A DNA stretch of 8,477 nt from contig JAURHZ010000089.1 of the NCBI GenBank assembly GCA_030833025.1, forward strand, positions 1-8,477, given 5' to 3'. This document shows positions 1 through 6,103 of the stretch, piece after piece. Position 1 is the first letter of the stretch, and each line of letters opens with the position of its first letter. Origin of the DNA: Armatimonadota bacterium. Lineage in GTDB: Bacteria; Armatimonadota; Armatimonadia; Armatimonadales; Armatimonadaceae. Both the position numbers and the translations under genes were made by a program. Under the pieces are notes generated by a model, which ran no database searches, was not told the DNA's origin, and saw only the letters and a program-made list of their open reading frames with translations.

Positions 1-621
1 GGAACCGGACACAAAATCCCACCGCATGCCATTTCACATCGGGCAAATATTGCCGCGCTTGCAAGCCTTGGCGTGCGGGCCATCTATGCCACAACCGCAG
101 TCGGTTCCCTTGACACAACGATTCATCCCGGAGAAGTAGTCCTCCTTGATGACCTCATTGACATGACACGTAACCAGTCTGAGCGCACGTTTTTCGCAGA
201 CGATGTTGTCCACACGGATGTAACTCCACCCTATAGTGAACACCTTCGTACCGCATTTATGACGGCAGCATCAGGGTTGCGATATGACATCCGTTCACAT
301 GGAACCTATGTCTGCACTGACGGCCCACGCTTTGAAACGCCAGCTGAAATCCGGATGATGGCCCGGCTGGGTGGGGATGTCGTCGGTATGACTGGCGCTA
401 ATGAAGCAATGCTTGCCATCGAGGCCGGCATGCACTACTGCGGTGCATCCGTGGTGACAAACTACGGCGCGGGTCTGAGCATGTCAGGGATTGCACACGA
501 AAGCGTCCATAAAATCGTCGTTGGAATCGCTCCAAAACTACAAAAGCTGTTAGTGCACACGGTCGGTGAAATTGACTGGACAGCGCTCAAGCAGCGAGGC
601 TCCGGCAAATTTATTCCCTAA
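1..621 (+). CDS. MTAP/PNP-family nucleoside phosphorylase, 5'-partial
   Basis: The reading frame is open from the first base, so the N-terminus lies outside the window; 206 residues are visible, against roughly 260-290 for the family. Family enzymes split methylthioadenosine, methylthioinosine or purine nucleosides with phosphate, in the cytosol. Visible family motifs are GHKIPPH with HRANIAAL (residues 3-20 of the fragment), AVGSL (33-37), the PGEVVLLDDLIDMT stretch (43-56), the TDGPRFET signature (106-113), DVVGMT (126-131) with Glu135, and VTNYGAG (152-158). The PPH and RANI motifs point to the MTAP branch. However, the position holding the purine-selecting Asp in MTAP (TDYD in the human enzyme) is Asn154 here, as in 6-oxopurine-specific PNP, and the second Asp is Gly156. 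Substrate is therefore uncertain: methylthioinosine, inosine/guanosine or MTA. The gene ends 6 bases before the convergent reductase gene, with no terminator between them. Family confidence is high; substrate is not settled. Confidence 0.9.
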   Translation, partial: GTGHKIPPHAISHRANIAALASLGVRAIYATTAVGSLDTTIHPGEVVLLDDLIDMTRNQSERTFFADDVVHTDVTPPYSEHLRTAFMTAASGLRYDIRSHGTYVCTDGPRFETPAEIRMMARLGGDVVGMTGANEAMLAIEAGMHYCGASVVTNYGAGLSMSGIAHESVHKIVVGIAPKLQKLLVHTVGEIDWTALKQRGSGKFIP

Positions 622-627
622 CTCGGA

Positions 628-1731
628 TTATCTTCCTGCAGCTTTCCGCACTGCAGCAATTGTCTCTGGGGTAACGGCGCGCTCAAATGATCGGAAGCCA
701 GCAAGTCCAAAGCCATGCTTGTCTGCAAGTTCCCACATGGTTGATGCCTGTTCAACACTCACCGTTTTTCCGAGAGTGAACGACTCATATCGCTGATCAA
801 GCGCCAGCATCATTGTCTCGGACATACACGCGTAGGCAGTTCCAGCCGGGAAGCCAAAGTTAAACTCTCCATCTTTGTCAACGCCGCGCTTGTCCGTCTT
901 TCCGCAAACCATATGCCCGGGTACCTGAACGATGCCACCTTCGATGACAAGGACATCCGGGCGCTCCTTCGCAACACGTACCGACACATCTCGCGGCCTC
1001 GCGACATCGCAGACGACCGCTCCAGGCTTTAAATCTGCAGGCTGTATCACGGCATCCACTGCGGATGTGACAGTGATAATCACGTCCGCATCCTTCAATC
1101 CTGTCGAGAGATCCGAGGACACATCAACGCTACGACAAACGCCACGGAGCTCATCAGCGAGCGGCTGTAGCTTTCCCGAATCGCGACCAAGCAGCGTCAT
1201 CTTGCGACACTTCGATGCCAAAAGCATTGCGCTGGTTCGACCAATGCTCCCTGCCGCTCCAACGATAGCAACATGGGATTCCTCAATCGGCACTCCCATG
1301 AGGTCAGCCCCCTTAACTGCACCCTCGACGGCTGTCGCAACGGTGTAGCTATTCCCCGTAGTCACGGCCATATTGACCCGCTTTGCCAGAGTAATCCCGC
1401 CATCTCCAGCAACAGATGTCAGTGCGCCGAGCCCGATTACCTTCGCGCCAAGGCCATCAGCAAGTGCAACACACTGCTCGAGATTTTTGTAGACAAACTC
1501 TGGATCGGATGTCAATAACTTCCGTGGCCCGAGCGTACAGCCAATAAACCAACCTTCCGCTTCTACACCCGTTTTGGACTTGATACCGGTGATGTGCGAC
1601 ATGACCATCGGCTTTACATAAGCCATCGCGTTCTCAACCATTGGGGCTGGAAAGTACTTGGCAATGGGATACTTTTTGGCGACATCCGCGCGAACGTCAA
1701 TTGCATGGATGATAAAGGCAAAGCGCTCCAT
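628..1731 (-). CDS. Rossmann-fold reductase resembling acyl-ACP reductase (AAR)
   Basis: A 367-residue protein starting at ATG 1731. The N-terminal half (1-150) matches the AAR layout: a GLGALTS segment (100-106) corresponds to the ALGGFSS segment of cyanobacterial AAR, followed by the near-invariant TTGNSYT (124-130; TTGNTHT in AAR). A dinucleotide-binding loop VGAAGSIG is at 157-164, followed by LLGRD (180-184), expected to bind NAD(P)H. IEGGIVQVPGH (263-273) and YACMSE (300-305) follow; Cys302 falls where AAR has its thioester-forming Cys294. AAR reduces acyl-ACP or acyl-CoA to aldehyde. By analogy an acyl-thioester reductase is plausible, but non-cyanobacterial relatives are often annotated as shikimate or amino-acid dehydrogenases and the substrate is unknown. 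It is the second gene of a coupled pair: its start shares one base with the upstream stop (TAATG). A GGAGG (plus-strand 1744-1748) lies 12 bases before the start, longer spacing than usual. Confidence 0.75.
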   Translation of the reverse strand: MERFAFIIHAIDVRADVAKKYPIAKYFPAPMVENAMAYVKPMVMSHITGIKSKTGVEAEGWFIGCTLGPRKLLTSDPEFVYKNLEQCVALADGLGAKVIGLGALTSVAGDGGITLAKRVNMAVTTGNSYTVATAVEGAVKGADLMGVPIEESHVAIVGAAGSIGRTSAMLLASKCRKMTLLGRDSGKLQPLADELRGVCRSVDVSSDLSTGLKDADVIITVTSAVDAVIQPADLKPGAVVCDVARPRDVSVRVAKERPDVLVIEGGIVQVPGHMVCGKTDKRGVDKDGEFNFGFPAGTAYACMSETMMLALDQRYESFTLGKTVSVEQASTMWELADKHGFGLAGFRSFERAVTPETIAAVRKAAGR

Positions 1732-2663
1732 TACTTAGATGAGCCTCCACTTGAAGTCTGTAGGTCGATGATGTTGATGTCCCATGAAAGTTTAGCCAGC
1801 ACCGCTTCGTAACCGGCACGATCAAGGAGCTTGCCATCATTTAGCGCAACACACATCGCTTCCATTACATTTGTGCCAAAAGAACGGCCATCAAACGATG
1901 GCGTTGTCGTAATCAAACGTTTTACACCACGTTCACGGAGCTCGACCTGATCCTGCTCGGTGGTGGTATTTGTCAGGATAGTTTTACCCTTAAGAATCCC
2001 ACTTTCGGGGGTCGGAAGGTGTCGCCGGATGTAGTGAAAGTCTCCCGCTATGATGTCCGCCCATGCGTACCACTGTTGATGGGCGGGAATAATCTTGTTC
2101 TGCTTCTCCCCCATCGGGTAAAGCACTGAGAGGGGCATTTGCACAATTAGTGGGAGCAACAAGCCTGCGACTAAGCGGTGAAGTTTTGCCCCGTGGATGG
2201 GAATAGGGAGGCCAAGAGAAAACATCAAGTCACCGAAGACAATCTCCCCCCCCTGCTTGGCAAGGGCTTCACTCATCCCAAACCGGTCTACTCCGGCAAC
2301 CATCAACGTCTTGGAATGGGCAAAATCAACGATGCCTTCCGCTGCCAGACGGCGTACAACCGCACGTTCGAGGGTGTTTTTCAGCCCACTGCCATCGAGA
2401 ACAGGTGTCTTGGTTGCGGGAGCAAGCAGGCGCTTTGCCGCAGAAAACTCGTAGCGTTTGTCACCTACATAAAGGTAGCGGTCCATGCCGCCAAAGCCAA
2501 AGGCATCAACCGAACCATCCAGCTCCGCGAGGCGCTGCATAAAGCGCTTCTCATCTCCATCCACGCCCTGACGCGAAATCGTGAACTCCTCACCAAGAAA
2601 GACTGTCTGTACGGTTTTGTCTCTTGTCGATGAGCCCAACGAGATGGAAATAACATGTTTCAT
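1731..2663 (-). CDS. 'Quinate 5-dehydrogenase'-labelled family protein, function unproven
   Basis: A 310-residue cytosolic-type protein with no signal peptide. I recognise it as a conserved bacterial family that databases tend to call quinate 5-dehydrogenase. Blocks typical of it are ISLGSSTRDK (7-16), AFGFGGMDRYLY (54-65), DGSGLKNTLER (90-100), VAGVDRFGM (122-130) with IVFGDLMFSLGLPIP (141-155), IAGDFHYIRRHLP (205-217), and TNTTTEQD (231-238) with TTTPSFDGRSFGTN (252-265). There is no GxGxxG dinucleotide loop and no shikimate/quinate dehydrogenase active-site motif that I can see, so the dehydrogenase label looks like annotation inheritance. The 170-182 stretch is hydrophobic but interrupted, and not a clear membrane helix. 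It heads the two-gene unit with the AAR-like reductase, so the proteins probably act together. The start is ATG at 2663, with a weak AGG 12 bases upstream and an extended -10 promoter just before it. A run of eight G (minus strand) encodes Gly138-Gly139. Confidence 0.7.
   Translation of the reverse strand: MKHVISISLGSSTRDKTVQTVFLGEEFTISRQGVDGDEKRFMQRLAELDGSVDAFGFGGMDRYLYVGDKRYEFSAAKRLLAPATKTPVLDGSGLKNTLERAVVRRLAAEGIVDFAHSKTLMVAGVDRFGMSEALAKQGGEIVFGDLMFSLGLPIPIHGAKLHRLVAGLLLPLIVQMPLSVLYPMGEKQNKIIPAHQQWYAWADIIAGDFHYIRRHLPTPESGILKGKTILTNTTTEQDQVELRERGVKRLITTTPSFDGRSFGTNVMEAMCVALNDGKLLDRAGYEAVLAKLSWDINIIDLQTSSGGSSK
2246..2253. repeat. Eight-base C/G homopolymer inside a gene
   Basis: Eight consecutive C on the plus strand (G on the coding minus strand) lie within codons 137-140 of the quinate-dehydrogenase-labelled gene. 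Tracts of this length can slip during replication. Here the frame is intact. There is no second tract nearby to suggest a designed phase switch. Confidence 0.9.
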
Positions 2664-2687
2664 GCTTACGAATTACCTAATCGACGC

Positions 2688-2696
2688 ATTGTAGCA
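2688..2696 (-). promoter_or_regulatory. Extended -10 promoter of the two-gene reductase unit
   Basis: On the minus strand TGCTACAAT combines a TG-n extension with a TACAAT -10 box (plus 2688-2693), five of six matches to TATAAT. Transcription would start near 2681, leaving an untranslated leader of about 18 bases that contains AGG ahead of ATG 2663. No good -35 box is found at 16-18 bases spacing, as is common for extended -10 promoters. Confidence 0.55.
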
Positions 2697-2704
2697 CGGG
2701 CCGA

Positions 2705-2719
2705 TGTTCAGACTGGACA
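2705..2719. promoter_or_regulatory. Imperfect dyad between divergent promoters, candidate operator
   Basis: TGTTCA-GAC-TGGACA is an inverted repeat with five of six complementary arm positions. It sits in the -35 region shared by the leftward reductase unit and rightward metX. The location suits a regulator site, but a 15-base imperfect dyad can arise by chance. No cognate regulator is in the window. Confidence 0.25.
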
Positions 2720-2723
2720 GCGA

Positions 2724-2729
2724 TAATAT
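2724..2729 (+). promoter_or_regulatory. -10 box of metX, suggesting a leaderless mRNA
   Basis: TAATAT fits the TAnnnT -10 pattern and is followed by 7 bases and then ATG 2737. The transcript would thus begin at or within a base or so of the start codon. No Shine-Dalgarno sequence precedes this ATG. A matching -35 box is not evident, so the assignment rests on the -10 box and spacing alone. Confidence 0.45.
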
Positions 2730-2736
2730 AGCGACA

Positions 2737-3876
2737 ATGTCCGTACATGATGCACCTGAAACATCCCCACTGCTAGTTACAAAAGAGATCTTCCAACTAT
2801 CTGGCGGGATGACTTTGGAGTCTGGCGCCTACCTGCCTAAAGTTGAAGTTGCCTACGAACGTTATGGTGAACTTAATGCCGATCGTACAAACGTCGTTCT
2901 CATTGCCCATGGCATCACCGGATCAAGCCATGCAGCAGGAAAGTATGCCTTGTCAAATCGGTCATCGGGTTATTGGGACGACCTGATTGGCCCCGGAAAG
3001 GCAATTGACACTGAGCGCTGGTGTGTCATCGCACCAAATTTTCTGGGAGGATGCCGGGGCACAACGGGCTCATTGTCCACAAACCCAGCGAATGGGCAGC
3101 CCTATGGCCCTGATTTCCCACGAATCACCATCCGAGATATGGTCACAACGCAAAAGGCATTTCTAGAGCAATGTTTTGGCGTGACTGAAGTAGCTTGTGT
3201 GGCCGGTGGCTCGATGGGCGGATTTCAGGCACTTGAGTGGGCCGCGATGTACCCGGATGCCGTACGTGGAATTATCCCAGTGGCGACTGCGCTCACTCCA
3301 AATCCACGAGCGATCGCTTATAACCACTGCGCTCGTACTGCAATCCGCCTTGACCCGGCATTCAACAATGGACATTACGCATCGCTTGGTTCTGCGCCAG
3401 AAGCTGGCCTCGCGCTTGCGAGAATGATTGGGACGATTTCCTATCTCTCGGATACATCTTTCCAAGATATGTTCCATGATGGCTGTGACCCGTTGTTCTC
3501 ACGGGATATCAGCCCGCGCTCTGACTTTCTCGTCGAGGATTATCTCAATGATGAAGGTGACAAGCTCAACAAGCGGTTTGATGCGAACACATACATTCTC
3601 ATTTCCCGGGCACTTGACAGCCATGGGCTAGCCCGTGGCCGAACATCACTGGATGACGTTTTTGCTACCGTCCAAGCCAAAATATTAGCAATCGGATTTT
3701 CATCAGATGACCTCTTCCCGCCCCGTCAGACGGTTGAAATTGCTGAACGTGCGCAGCGCGGCGGCAATGAAAATGCGGAGGCTGTTATTTTGAATTCGGA
3801 CTATGGCCACGATGCGTTTTTAGTTCACCAACGGATGATGATTCCAGCGATAACAAGGTTTATGGCCTCGCTTTAG
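2737..3876 (+). CDS. metX: Homoserine O-acyltransferase (MetX)
   Basis: A 379-residue alpha/beta-hydrolase-fold enzyme that acylates the homoserine hydroxyl, normally with acetyl-CoA, in the cytosol; this is the activating step for methionine synthesis. Motifs are VVLIAHGITGSSH (53-65, oxyanion region), NFLGGCRGTTG (101-111), FPRITIRDMV (127-136) and the nucleophile elbow GGSMGG (157-162, Ser159). The acid is in SDDLFPP (323-329, Asp324) and the base is His358 in DYGHDAF. The segment EDYLNDEGDKLNKRFD (267-282) is also typical. Length is normal. Some family members use succinyl-CoA, which I cannot exclude. An in-frame ATG at 2704 would add 11 residues, but it lies outside the family's usual N-terminus and upstream of the -10 box at 2724-2729, so I chose 2737. 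The 3' end overlaps convergent coaE by 17 bases. No methionine-biosynthesis partner gene is adjacent. Confidence 0.92.
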   Translation: MSVHDAPETSPLLVTKEIFQLSGGMTLESGAYLPKVEVAYERYGELNADRTNVVLIAHGITGSSHAAGKYALSNRSSGYWDDLIGPGKAIDTERWCVIAPNFLGGCRGTTGSLSTNPANGQPYGPDFPRITIRDMVTTQKAFLEQCFGVTEVACVAGGSMGGFQALEWAAMYPDAVRGIIPVATALTPNPRAIAYNHCARTAIRLDPAFNNGHYASLGSAPEAGLALARMIGTISYLSDTSFQDMFHDGCDPLFSRDISPRSDFLVEDYLNDEGDKLNKRFDANTYILISRALDSHGLARGRTSLDDVFATVQAKILAIGFSSDDLFPPRQTVEIAERAQRGGNENAEAVILNSDYGHDAFLVHQRMMIPAITRFMASL

Positions 3877-4480
3877 AGATCAATGTTTCCATGACGCTTT
3901 CTACTTTCGATTCAAGGTCATCGGTTGATCCGGAATTGTCGATCACGATGTCTGCCCTCTCAGCCTTCACCGCCACAGGTAGCTGACTTGCGAGTATTTG
4001 GTCAATTTCTTCGCCGGTCAGCGTGGTGTTGTATCTGTCACGATGACGCTCGATCAGGCGGTGTCGTTGGATATCTGGCGAGCATGTCACGCAGATAGTG
4101 CCATCAAACCAGACTTCTAGTCCGCCTTCGAAGAGGAGCGGCACTTCGTAAAGTTCAAGACGCTCAGGCTCGTAACGTTGGTTTTGCTCAATTCGGGTTT
4201 TCATTCGTGCTCTGATAGCGGGATGCATGATTTGGCCAAGGAGTGTACGCCTAGATGAATCTGCATATATGAGCTGCCCAAGGATGGCTCGATCTAGCTG
4301 GCCAGTGGCATCCAGAGCATCCGGGAAAGCGTCTCGAACCGCCTGATCGACAATCGGATCTTTCAGGACATCCCGTGCATCCTTGTCTGCGGAGTAGCAC
4401 GTCACACCTCGGCGTTCAAATGCAGCAATAACAGCTGATTTTCCGCATGCTATACCACCGGTGATTGCCCAGATTGCCAT
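3860..4480 (-). CDS. coaE: Dephospho-CoA kinase
   Basis: A 206-residue cytosolic P-loop kinase for the last CoA step: ATP-dependent phosphorylation of the 3'-hydroxyl of dephospho-CoA. The start MAIWAITGG leads into the Walker A loop GGIACGKS (8-15). SADKDARDVL (30-39) contains the usual substrate-binding acidic segment, HPAIRARM (86-93) follows, and VPLLFEGGLEVWFD (113-126) is the family's PLLFE block. The lid and base region is CSPDIQRHRLIERH (133-146), ending with ASQLP (164-168) and the ADIVIDNSG block (176-184). Length is normal. The open frame extends far upstream without a stop, but ATG 4480 is where the family begins and sits 7 bases after a good -10 box, so the longer form is rejected. 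The gene follows rpsA, an order also known from mycobacteria. Its 3' end overlaps metX. Confidence 0.93.
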   Translation of the reverse strand: MAIWAITGGIACGKSAVIAAFERRGVTCYSADKDARDVLKDPIVDQAVRDAFPDALDATGQLDRAILGQLIYADSSRRTLLGQIMHPAIRARMKTRIEQNQRYEPERLELYEVPLLFEGGLEVWFDGTICVTCSPDIQRHRLIERHRDRYNTTLTGEEIDQILASQLPVAVKAERADIVIDNSGSTDDLESKVESVMETLISKARP

Positions 4481-4487
4481 TGATGTC

Positions 4488-4516
4488 AATCTAGCATGGC
4501 GAAATGGAGGGGGCAA
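4488..4516 (-). promoter_or_regulatory. coaE promoter, leaderless type
   Basis: On the minus strand TTGCCC (plus 4511-4516), a 17-base spacer and TAGATT (plus 4488-4493) form a sigma-70-like promoter, with a TG-n extension before the -10 box. Seven bases separate the -10 box from ATG 4480, so the transcript should begin at or next to the start codon. There is no Shine-Dalgarno site. The -35 box overlaps the last bases of the rpsA terminator tail, so coaE can be transcribed independently of rpsA. Confidence 0.65.
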
Positions 4517-4544
4517 GAAAAAGACCCCGGATTGCTCCGGGGTC
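4515..4544 (-). terminator. Intrinsic terminator of rpsA
   Basis: A perfect 9-bp GC-rich stem (plus 4523-4531 paired with 4536-4544) with a 4-base loop is followed on the minus strand by five T, then CTT. It begins 27 bases after the rpsA stop codon. The T-tract is on one side only, so it works for minus-strand transcription. Confidence 0.92.
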
Positions 4545-4571
4545 CATGTTAGCTTGATAACCGTGCGAGGA

Positions 4572-6026
4572 TTATGCCTCTTCTGTCTCGGCTTCAGCTT
4601 CGACTTCGGTTTCGGTCTCAACGTCATCGATATCGATGTTGTCGAGGTCCTCATCGTCTTCATCACGGCGACGTGGTGCACGCTTCTTTTCAGACTTACG
4701 TGCGGTGGCGAACATGTCACCAAACATGTCTCCGAGTGTGGTTCCGAAGTCGGCACCTGGGCGGAGGAAGGAGCGGATATCTCCACCATCATCATCTCCG
4801 CGACGACGCTTGTCCTTCTTGCCACGGCGTCCGCCAGCATCTTCTTCGACTGCAGGTGCAGGTACGAATGCATCAGCTGGGTCACGGGCTTGCAGTGCAC
4901 GCAGGGAGAGGGTCAAACGACGCTCTTCAGGACGTACATCGATAACCTTGACGGTAACCGTTTGTCCGGATTCAACGACATCGGATGCCTTCGCCATACG
5001 GCGGTGTGAGCTCTCGGAGTTCGGAATGATACCTTCGAGTCCACCTTCGAGGAGAACGAATGCACCAAAAGGTACGATTCGGGTGACTTCACCCTCGATG
5101 ACATCGTTGACGTGGAACTGCTCGCCTGCAGATTCCCATGGATCTGGCATGACTTGGCGCATACCGAGGGAAACACGTCCCTGGTCTGGGCTAAGGCGCA
5201 GGACCTTGACCTTGACTTCTTGTCCAACCTTGACAACATCGGATGGATGCTTGATACGGGTCCATGACATTTCGGAAACGTGGAGAAGTCCATCGATTCC
5301 ACCGAGGTCAACAAAAGCTCCGTAGTCGGTTACACGGCGGATGATACCGGTTCGCTCTTGGCCTTCGGCGAGAGACTCGAGAGTATCAACTTTCTGCTTT
5401 TCGCGCTCTTCCTCAGTTGCCTTACGGTGTGAAAGAACGACCTTGCGGCCATGGCGATCAACTTCAAGAACCTTGAGGGGAACGCTCTGACCGACGAATT
5501 TGTCGAGGTTCTTAAGCTTGCCGTTTCCAACATGGGATGCCGGGACAAAGCCGCGGATTCCGAGGTCGACGACAAGTCCGCCGCGTACACGGTCGGTAAC
5601 CATCGCTTTAATGGTCTCTTGAGTCTCAAGTGCAATCTGCACGCGATCCCAAGACTTTTCGAAGTCAGCACGCTTCTTGGACAGAAGGAGCTGGCCATCT
5701 TCGTTTTCCTTCATCACGTAGACGTCGATTGTGTCGCCTACGGAGACGATGTCTTCGAGATTTGCAACAGGCTCACGTGAGAGCTCATCCGGGCGGATAA
5801 GGCCTTCGGACTTCGTTCCTACATCAACCAACACACCTTCACGTGCGTCGATATGGACAACGGTTCCCTGAACCACAACACCTGGCCGAACATCGGACCC
5901 AGTGTCACCGATCTCACGGGCAGAGCCCGGAACCGTAATCTCATCAAGCGGTGGCATCTGATCAGCGGCATACGCCGCAGTGGCTGCGAGTGCAGCCTGG
6001 TCAATGCCTGTTGTTTCCTCGGACAT
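4572..6026 (-). CDS. rpsA: Ribosomal protein S1, four S1 domains
   Basis: A 484-residue ribosome-associated RNA-binding protein that helps the 30S subunit engage mRNA. Four OB-fold S1 domains are visible: about 48-118 (VVQGTVVHIDAREGVLVDVG), 136-203 (GGLVVDLGIRGFVPAS), 223-291 (the best match, with DYGAFVDLGGIDGLLHVSE) and 306-377 (PFGAFVLLEGGLEGIIP). In domain 4 the usual HxSEL motif is replaced by PNSESS. Residues 378-484 form a low-complexity tail: a basic patch GRRGKKDKRRRG (399-410), a Gly/Phe/Met segment around 423-439, a second basic patch (442-454) and a Glu/Asp-rich end. Four domains and this length resemble actinobacterial S1 rather than the six-domain E. coli protein. No Shine-Dalgarno site precedes ATG 6026. 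The 77-base gap after mutM has no obvious terminator, so read-through from mutM is possible. A strong terminator follows. Confidence 0.93.
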   Translation of the reverse strand: MSEETTGIDQAALAATAAYAADQMPPLDEITVPGSAREIGDTGSDVRPGVVVQGTVVHIDAREGVLVDVGTKSEGLIRPDELSREPVANLEDIVSVGDTIDVYVMKENEDGQLLLSKKRADFEKSWDRVQIALETQETIKAMVTDRVRGGLVVDLGIRGFVPASHVGNGKLKNLDKFVGQSVPLKVLEVDRHGRKVVLSHRKATEEEREKQKVDTLESLAEGQERTGIIRRVTDYGAFVDLGGIDGLLHVSEMSWTRIKHPSDVVKVGQEVKVKVLRLSPDQGRVSLGMRQVMPDPWESAGEQFHVNDVIEGEVTRIVPFGAFVLLEGGLEGIIPNSESSHRRMAKASDVVESGQTVTVKVIDVRPEERRLTLSLRALQARDPADAFVPAPAVEEDAGGRRGKKDKRRRGDDDGGDIRSFLRPGADFGTTLGDMFGDMFATARKSEKKRAPRRRDEDDEDLDNIDIDDVETETEVEAEAETEEA

Positions 6027-6103
6027 ACAGATATAACGCTATTCACTGCCTGACTTTCCATTCCACGTCAAGCAGGATCCCTTCCAAATTTTCCAACATC
6101 AGC

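Noticed and set aside
639..656. CTGCAG inverted pair just after the phosphorylase stop as a terminator
   Set aside because: The stem is short, its loop sequence is not distinctive, no T-tract follows, and it lies within the reductase coding sequence.
628..1731. Shikimate dehydrogenase for the AAR-like gene
   Set aside because: The Rossmann loop is compatible, but the TTGNSYT block, the position of Cys302 and the two-domain layout fit AAR better, and the N-terminal shikimate-binding motifs are absent.
2664..2736. SAM riboswitch or other leader RNA upstream of metX
   Set aside because: The gap is only 73 bases and the -10 box sits 7 bases before ATG, leaving no room for a structured leader.
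3860..4900. A 346-residue form of coaE
   Set aside because: The extra N-terminus is read through the rpsA terminator and out-of-frame rpsA sequence; the family begins at ATG 4480, which has its own promoter.
4636..5325. Long plus-strand open frame (229 codons) opposite rpsA
   Set aside because: Its Ser/Arg-rich product matches no family, and it mirrors the biased codons of the clearly real S1 gene, so it is an antisense shadow. The same applies to the frames at 4461-5009 and 5451-5780.
6027..6075. A dedicated rpsA promoter starting from TTGACG (minus strand)
   Set aside because: No acceptable -10 box occurs 16-19 bases downstream; the closest AT-rich hexamers have the wrong spacing to it or to the start codon.
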